In this document: positions 59,770-64,000 of the stretch, one piece after another | Layout of the letters: the number at the start of each line of letters is the position of its first letter | Position numbering within the stretch: the stretch's first letter is position 1 | DNA from: Siphonodentalium dalli | Lineage: Eukaryota; Mollusca; Scaphopoda; Gadilida; Siphonodentaliidae | Direction: 5' to 3' | Assembly: GCA_032622095.1 (NCBI GenBank) | Contig: CP136062.1 | Span: 140,326,351-140,390,350 of the forward strand | DNA length: 64,000 bases | Program-made: the position numbers and the translations under genes | The notes under the pieces: generated by a model | Databases searched by the model: none | Seen by the model: only the letters and a program-made list of their open reading frames with translations | What the model was told of the DNA's origin: nothing

Positions 59770-60122
59770 GACTTGATTCCGGCCGCATCAAAAAAATACA
59801 ATCATCACAAGCTCCCACACAATGTTGCATTCTGTCAATTTCGTGACAAGTTGTCATAGTGCAGCACACTGTGCCTTTGATGTTTGAATGTGCTGATGAT
59901 GTCACGTTAACCCATTGCAGTTGGGTTGGGCCTTATGTTGAGCTGCTTAATCAACCCTTTACATTCGTTAAGAGGTATATTAATAGAAATCAACAATCAG
60001 TACCGAGATCCGTCGGTACTCGACATCAGAACCGGTACCGATTTAATTCCTGATTACCGCCGGTTCCGGTACCGGTACCAGTACCTATTGACAACCCTGG
60101 GTTGGATACTGTCAGAGCAAAG

Positions 60123-60179
60123 TTCAACCAATGCAGGTATAAAGTTTGCTGAGCAAACTTTATACCTGCATTGGTTGAA
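60123..60179. repeat. Perfect 28-bp inverted repeat with 1-nt loop
   Basis: TTCAACCAATGCAGGTATAA plus AGTTTGCT (60123-60150) is exactly complementary to 60152-60179, separated by one G. It lies 24 bp right of the hAT element. No transposon terminus is evident. Confidence 0.95.
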
Positions 60180-60911
60180 GACTCAGTCCAAATCTGTCCC
60201 AATTAAAATTTGTATGTGTCAAACGGCCTTCAATTTGTGAATGTTGTTAGCGATTCCGCCGATGAAAAGAAGCTTGATTGCTAGTTCCGATTTGACCGTG
60301 TATAGATTTGTCCTTCTATTTCAATTGCTCCGAGAAAAAAATCAATTGCGACCTACTGATTTAAAAAAGGTTTCTCCGTTGATCCTGAGAGCTTCCAAAT
60401 AATGACTGATTTTATTCTACGAGTTATATAGATTTTCTTGCTTCTAATTGGCCATTAGAAGCAACATCTTTTTAATGAACCTCCTTTTTTAGACGTCTCT
60501 CAGTTTCTGTACCTACAACATCAATTTGTTTCTTAAAAGGACCCCCGGAAACGTCATTTCAAATTTCATGCTGAGTATTTCTTATCTGGTAGCTCCTGAC
60601 GGATGTGTCTATTCATGGCTGTAGGGAGGCTTAAAAACCTGAGATCATTATTTAAGTCTAACATTTATATAAGCCAAGACAACATAGTAATTTATTGCTC
60701 ACTTATATGCCTTCTAAAAGCAACAACTTACTGTACAATATTTTTAGCTTTTTTGACGTGAAAGCATTTGTATTTACCTGTGATGTTTGTATGTATGTTG
60801 TCCAGTAATCTGTAAGTCCATCAACAGATTTCCTAAAAACAACTTCTCAAAACTACTTGGCTGAAGTTATTGAAATTTTCGGTGAAGGTTCATAGGATAA
60901 ATATAGTTTGT
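60180..60911. other. No gene recognised
   Basis: Unassigned AT-rich sequence between the perfect inverted repeat and a family W' MITE. No convincing open frame or splice-bounded exon. Confidence 0.45.
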
Positions 60912-60915
60912 TTAA

Positions 60916-61151
60916 CCCTTTCATGATGGGAGCCGCTATGGAGCAACATTAAAGATCCTGTGCCAGTGCATTCTCTTATATTTGACAGTCTCCCATAGGA
61001 AGCCTCACATAATGAGAGGATGCACTGGCATTCAAGATCAATGTAAATATTGTTATGCCAATGTATTCTCTTATATATGCGAGGCACACATAAGATAATG
61101 CATTGGCACAGGGTTTTCACAAATTTCCAGGAAGCTCCAGTCATGGAAGGG
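60916..61151. mobile_element. Paired-hairpin TTAA MITE, family W'
   Basis: TTAA at 60912-60915 and 61152-61155. Left CCCTTTCATGATGGGAGC, right GAAGCTCCAGTCATGGAAGGG. The second hairpin is partly deleted (ATGCGAGGCACACATAAGAT). Confidence 0.82.
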
Positions 61152-61155
61152 TTAA

Positions 61156-61387
61156 CCCTTTCTATACTAAATAAACCACCTTTCTATACTAAATAAACCA
61201 TAGGTCATTTGAACATATTATGTGAACATTTCCAACTAATTTATATAAATTCTGCTGCACTTGTATTATCTTTTCTTCTGTATGTCATCTGTTTCTATTA
61301 CTTAAACACCCCTCCAAATTAATAATAGATCATTCCAAATGTAAACTTTTATAACTGATTGGGAGGATCCATTCAGTAAAGAAAGGG
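61156..61387. mobile_element. TTAA MITE, family T, inverted orientation
   Basis: Starts after the TTAA shared with the W' element (61152-61155) and ends before TTAA 61388-61391. CCCTTTCTATACTAAATA at the left and CAGTAAAGAAAGGG at the right. Family blocks occur in reverse complement (AACACCCCTCCAAATTAATA; TTTTATAACTGATTGGGAG). Confidence 0.8.
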
Positions 61388-61814
61388 TTAAATCATAAGA
61401 ACCAGCCGATAATAGGCCAGACTAGGAGCTTGCAAAATTGCAAATTAGTGAATAGTACAAGGGCAGATGACATACATTTGGTCTACATGATGACTAATTC
61501 AGGAGTGACTATAGTTGGGGACCACCATGACAAGATCACATGTATTCATTATGTCCCACGCAGAGTATGGAATCATTAGCATTTGAATTCATTTCCATTC
61601 CGTTTGATGGTAAATTATAATAGGAAGTAACAGTTGTTTTGACATAATTATCTTGAAATTTAGTTATCTGCTCTTTAATAGTAACTGACCTATGCATCAT
61701 ATTGTGGCATATTTTTTATTTTACGCCATTTTCAATCTTTGTGCTAAGAGTTTGAGCATGTTGTTGAAAATGGATGCGTGTATACATATCTACAGTCTCC
61801 CCAGGACACCTCAA

Positions 61815-63332
61815 AATATGGTGTTCCACATTTGCAGAATATGGTCCCCAGATGGTTAGTTGAGTGACGCTACCACACACACCGGGCTATCATCACTAAA
61901 TTCACCCCCTGGGAACCTCATTCTTCTTAGACCTCATCTTGATTTTTAGCTCAACTTACTTTGTAAGTTTGAGCTATTGCCATGGGTTGGCGTCCGTCGT
62001 CCGTGTGTCCGTCAACAATTTCCTTTTGGCATGGGCTACAGGTCGTATCTTTGATCTGATCGTTGTCATGAATGTTGACATTGACATGTAGATTGGAACG
62101 AGTCATTTTGGTGTCATTCGGCCAAAAAACATGGCGGCTGGTGGCCATCTTCGATTTCAAAATTAAATACATTGGCGCGGGCTACAGGCCGTACTGTTTG
62201 TCTGATCATCATAAAATTTGTCATGAATGTTGACATTTACATGTAGATGGGAACGTGTCATTTTACGATCATTCGGCCAAAAAACATGGCCATGACCGGT
62301 GGCCATCTTGGATTTTACTCTTTGCATCACTAAATCCTTTGACACATCCTACAGACCACATCTCTGATCCGATCATCACCAAACTTCATATGGATCATTG
62401 GGGTCATTTGGCCAAAAAACATGGCCGCAGTCAGCCATCTTGGATTTATAATTTACTCTTTGCATCACTAAATACATTCACACACCCTACAGACCACAAT
62501 CCTGATCCGATCATCACCAAACTTCATATTCATCATTGGGGTGGCCCCTAGTTGGGCACGAATCATTTTGGGGTAATTCGGCCAAAAAAATATGGCCACC
62601 AATGGCCATTTTGGATTTTACTCTTTGTATGACTAAATATTTCTACAAAATCCATTAGCATGGGTTATAGACCGATCTGTTTGTTTGATCTTCATGAAAT
62701 TTGTCATGGATGTTGATATTGACATGTAGATTGGAACGAGTCATTTTGGGGTCATTCGGCAAAAAAACATGGCCACCGGTGGCCATTTTAGAATTTACTC
62801 TTTGCATCACTAAATCCTTTGGCACACCCTACAGACCACATCCCTGATCCGATCATTATGAAACTTGTCATGAATGTTGATATTGACATGTAGATGGGAA
62901 CGAGTCATTTTGGGGGTCATTCAGCCAAAAAAATCTTGTCTTACTTAGACATTTCAATTAGCACCTTTCCTAATTCCTCCATTTACTGTCAACCATTAAA
63001 TTATTCCCCTACCTAAGTTGAGCTACAGTGTCATTGACACTTTCATTTTAGTTTCTTCAGAAACTTTTCTTCTTTAGTTTAGTTTCTTTATATCCCCAAA
63101 TTGGCAGACGACACAATGCATAATCGAGGTACCCAATGGGTGCACATCACCATCTTCACCATCTGGGAACTTAAATCTGTGTCTAGGTCTCTCATAGCAG
63201 ATGAGGCCATGCAGAATGATGTCCCTGGAGGATGAATTTAGTGATGCAAGCATGCTGTGTTGGGTAGCGTCACTAAATTCACCCTCTGGGGACCTCATTC
63301 TGCAAATGTCCAGTGCCATGTTTTGAGGACTG
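61815..63332. mobile_element. Family F element split by HINE-B (second instance)
   Basis: The left hairpin (about 61843-61925) and right spacer plus hairpin (63052-63305) are separated by HINE-B 61948-63050. Same nested arrangement as 30815-32032. Confidence 0.72.
61948..63050 (+). mobile_element. HINE-B element
   Basis: AGCTCAACTTACTTTGTAAG to AGTGTCATTGACACT plus TTCATTTTAG. Tandem ~150-bp units with CATGGCCACCGGTGGCCATT, AATTTACTCTTTGCATCAC and GATCCGATCATCACCAAACT. It shares unusual unit variants (CTACAAAATCCATTAGCATGG-type text) with 30914-31764. Confidence 0.7.
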
Positions 63333-64000
63333 CTCCCCAAAAAGAAATTTGAGTGGCCATTAACTTCAGCAGAGTCCTGACACATGCATGGAGAAATGAA
63401 ATCAGACACTATAAAATATTCCATATATGGTATGTCCTGAGTCTGTGATATTGTCAGATTCTGTAAGTTGGGACCAGTAAAGAGAGCTTGACACTTGTAT
63501 CAAAGATATCTCATAGGTTTTGAGTGAAGAGTTCATATTGACGCAAGCTTTGTTTCTTATTATAGGTACACATAAACAATGTACCTTTATCTTCGAAAAC
63601 CTTGCCGTTTGTTCCATACATTGAGCATTAGTCACATATGCAAAACAACGATATAACATTGTTGCCAACGTCATAGAAATTTATCTGATCTCTTTTGAGC
63701 TGTTTGAGATTGCCATCTGATATTCCTCTCCAAATGTCAAGGGCTCAGCCTAAAGGGGTTCCTGTTATCATGTTGTTTATATGTCTGTGTATTAATACAC
63801 TGCCAAAGTACATAGCATGAGGACGGTGGCTCTGAGTATGGGACTCACACCTGTAAACAGAGTGTGTTTCTGGGTATTATAGAACAATCAGATGGATTCA
63901 TATGAAATCATCTGATAATCTGTAGTGAGACAAACATATCTGATTCAGATAACAGCATCAAACACCTAACTGTTAAACAGACTTGCAATACTAAACACTC
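63333..64000. other. No gene recognised
   Basis: The right edge of the window is AT-rich and unassigned. Minus-strand frames near 63402-63674 carry no recognisable domain. Confidence 0.4.

Larger units (their letters stand above)
55084..60099 (-). mobile_element. hAT element, 5 kb, internally rearranged
   Basis: Termini CAGGGTTGTCAAAGTACTG and the inverse of CAGGGTTGTCAATAGGTACT. Flanks TGTTGGAT (55076-55083) and GGTTGGAT (60100-60107) agree at 7 of 8. Subterminal regions are full of GGTACC/CCGGTACCGG motifs. The only transposase trace is the C-terminal domain at 59413-59769 (minus strand), just 330 bp from the right end, so the N-terminal and catalytic coding parts are missing. The left two-thirds is invaded by TTAA and HINE-like elements and a 1.7-kb tandem duplication. 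Confidence 0.88.

Noticed and set aside
22708-64000. SLK coiled-coil exons
   Set aside because: I looked for Gln/Glu/Arg/Leu-rich, splice-bounded + strand frames starting in phase 2. None was convincing; the Lys/Gln-rich part of 49721-49849 is in the wrong phase and does not continue as a coil.
1-64000. Reverse transcriptase, integrase, helicase or complete transposase genes
   Set aside because: No frame with such motifs is visible on either strand; the only transposase trace is the hATC fragment.

Overview
The window looks like intron-rich, AT-rich invertebrate genomic DNA, most likely from a bivalve mollusc. The evidence is GT-AG split exons spread over tens of kilobases, very high density of short non-autonomous transposons, repeated elements with (GTCC)n tracts and ~160-180 bp tandem cores of the kind described in bivalves, and scattered ACATGTA words. 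The species call is inference; nothing here is prokaryotic.

Genes, all on the + strand: (1) the left 23 kb carries the middle of a gene I call an SLK/LOK (STK10)-type Ste20 kinase. Exons at 1-96 and 1916-2719 encode an acidic, disordered linker. An exon at 22574-22707 encodes a motif resembling the hinge just before the coiled-coil domain of that family. The kinase domain would lie left of the window. Two further candidate exons (12859-12960, 13004-13073) look like alternative exons. (2) Exons at 49721-49849 and 53878-54457 join in phase and encode about 236 residues of a protein I do not recognise. No SLK coiled-coil exons could be found between or after these. No complete gene is present.

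Most of the rest is layered repeats. These include: TTAA-target MITEs of several families (long paired hairpins, AGGGGTACTGTAC, AGGCCCACT and CTCTTTCACTGCC termini); TA-target near-perfect foldbacks (CAGTAATGCCC); hAT-like elements with 8-bp duplications (6873-7230, 7374-8298, 11661-11913, 26874-27448, 38521-39202, 55084-60099); and Helentron/HINE-like elements with tandem cores (3048-6356, 13918-14848, 30914-31764, 37265-37820, 61948-63050, and two copies near 56-58 kb). A tRNA-derived SINE-like promoter lies near 41.93-42.01 kb.

The most structured region is 55084-60099. It is a hAT element with 8-bp flanking duplication and a remnant C-terminal dimerisation domain on the minus strand. A TTAA MITE has invaded it, that MITE was itself invaded by a HINE-like element, and a 1.7-kb tandem duplication followed. 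Several insertions can be read against an empty site elsewhere in the same window, so target sites and relative ages can be inferred directly.
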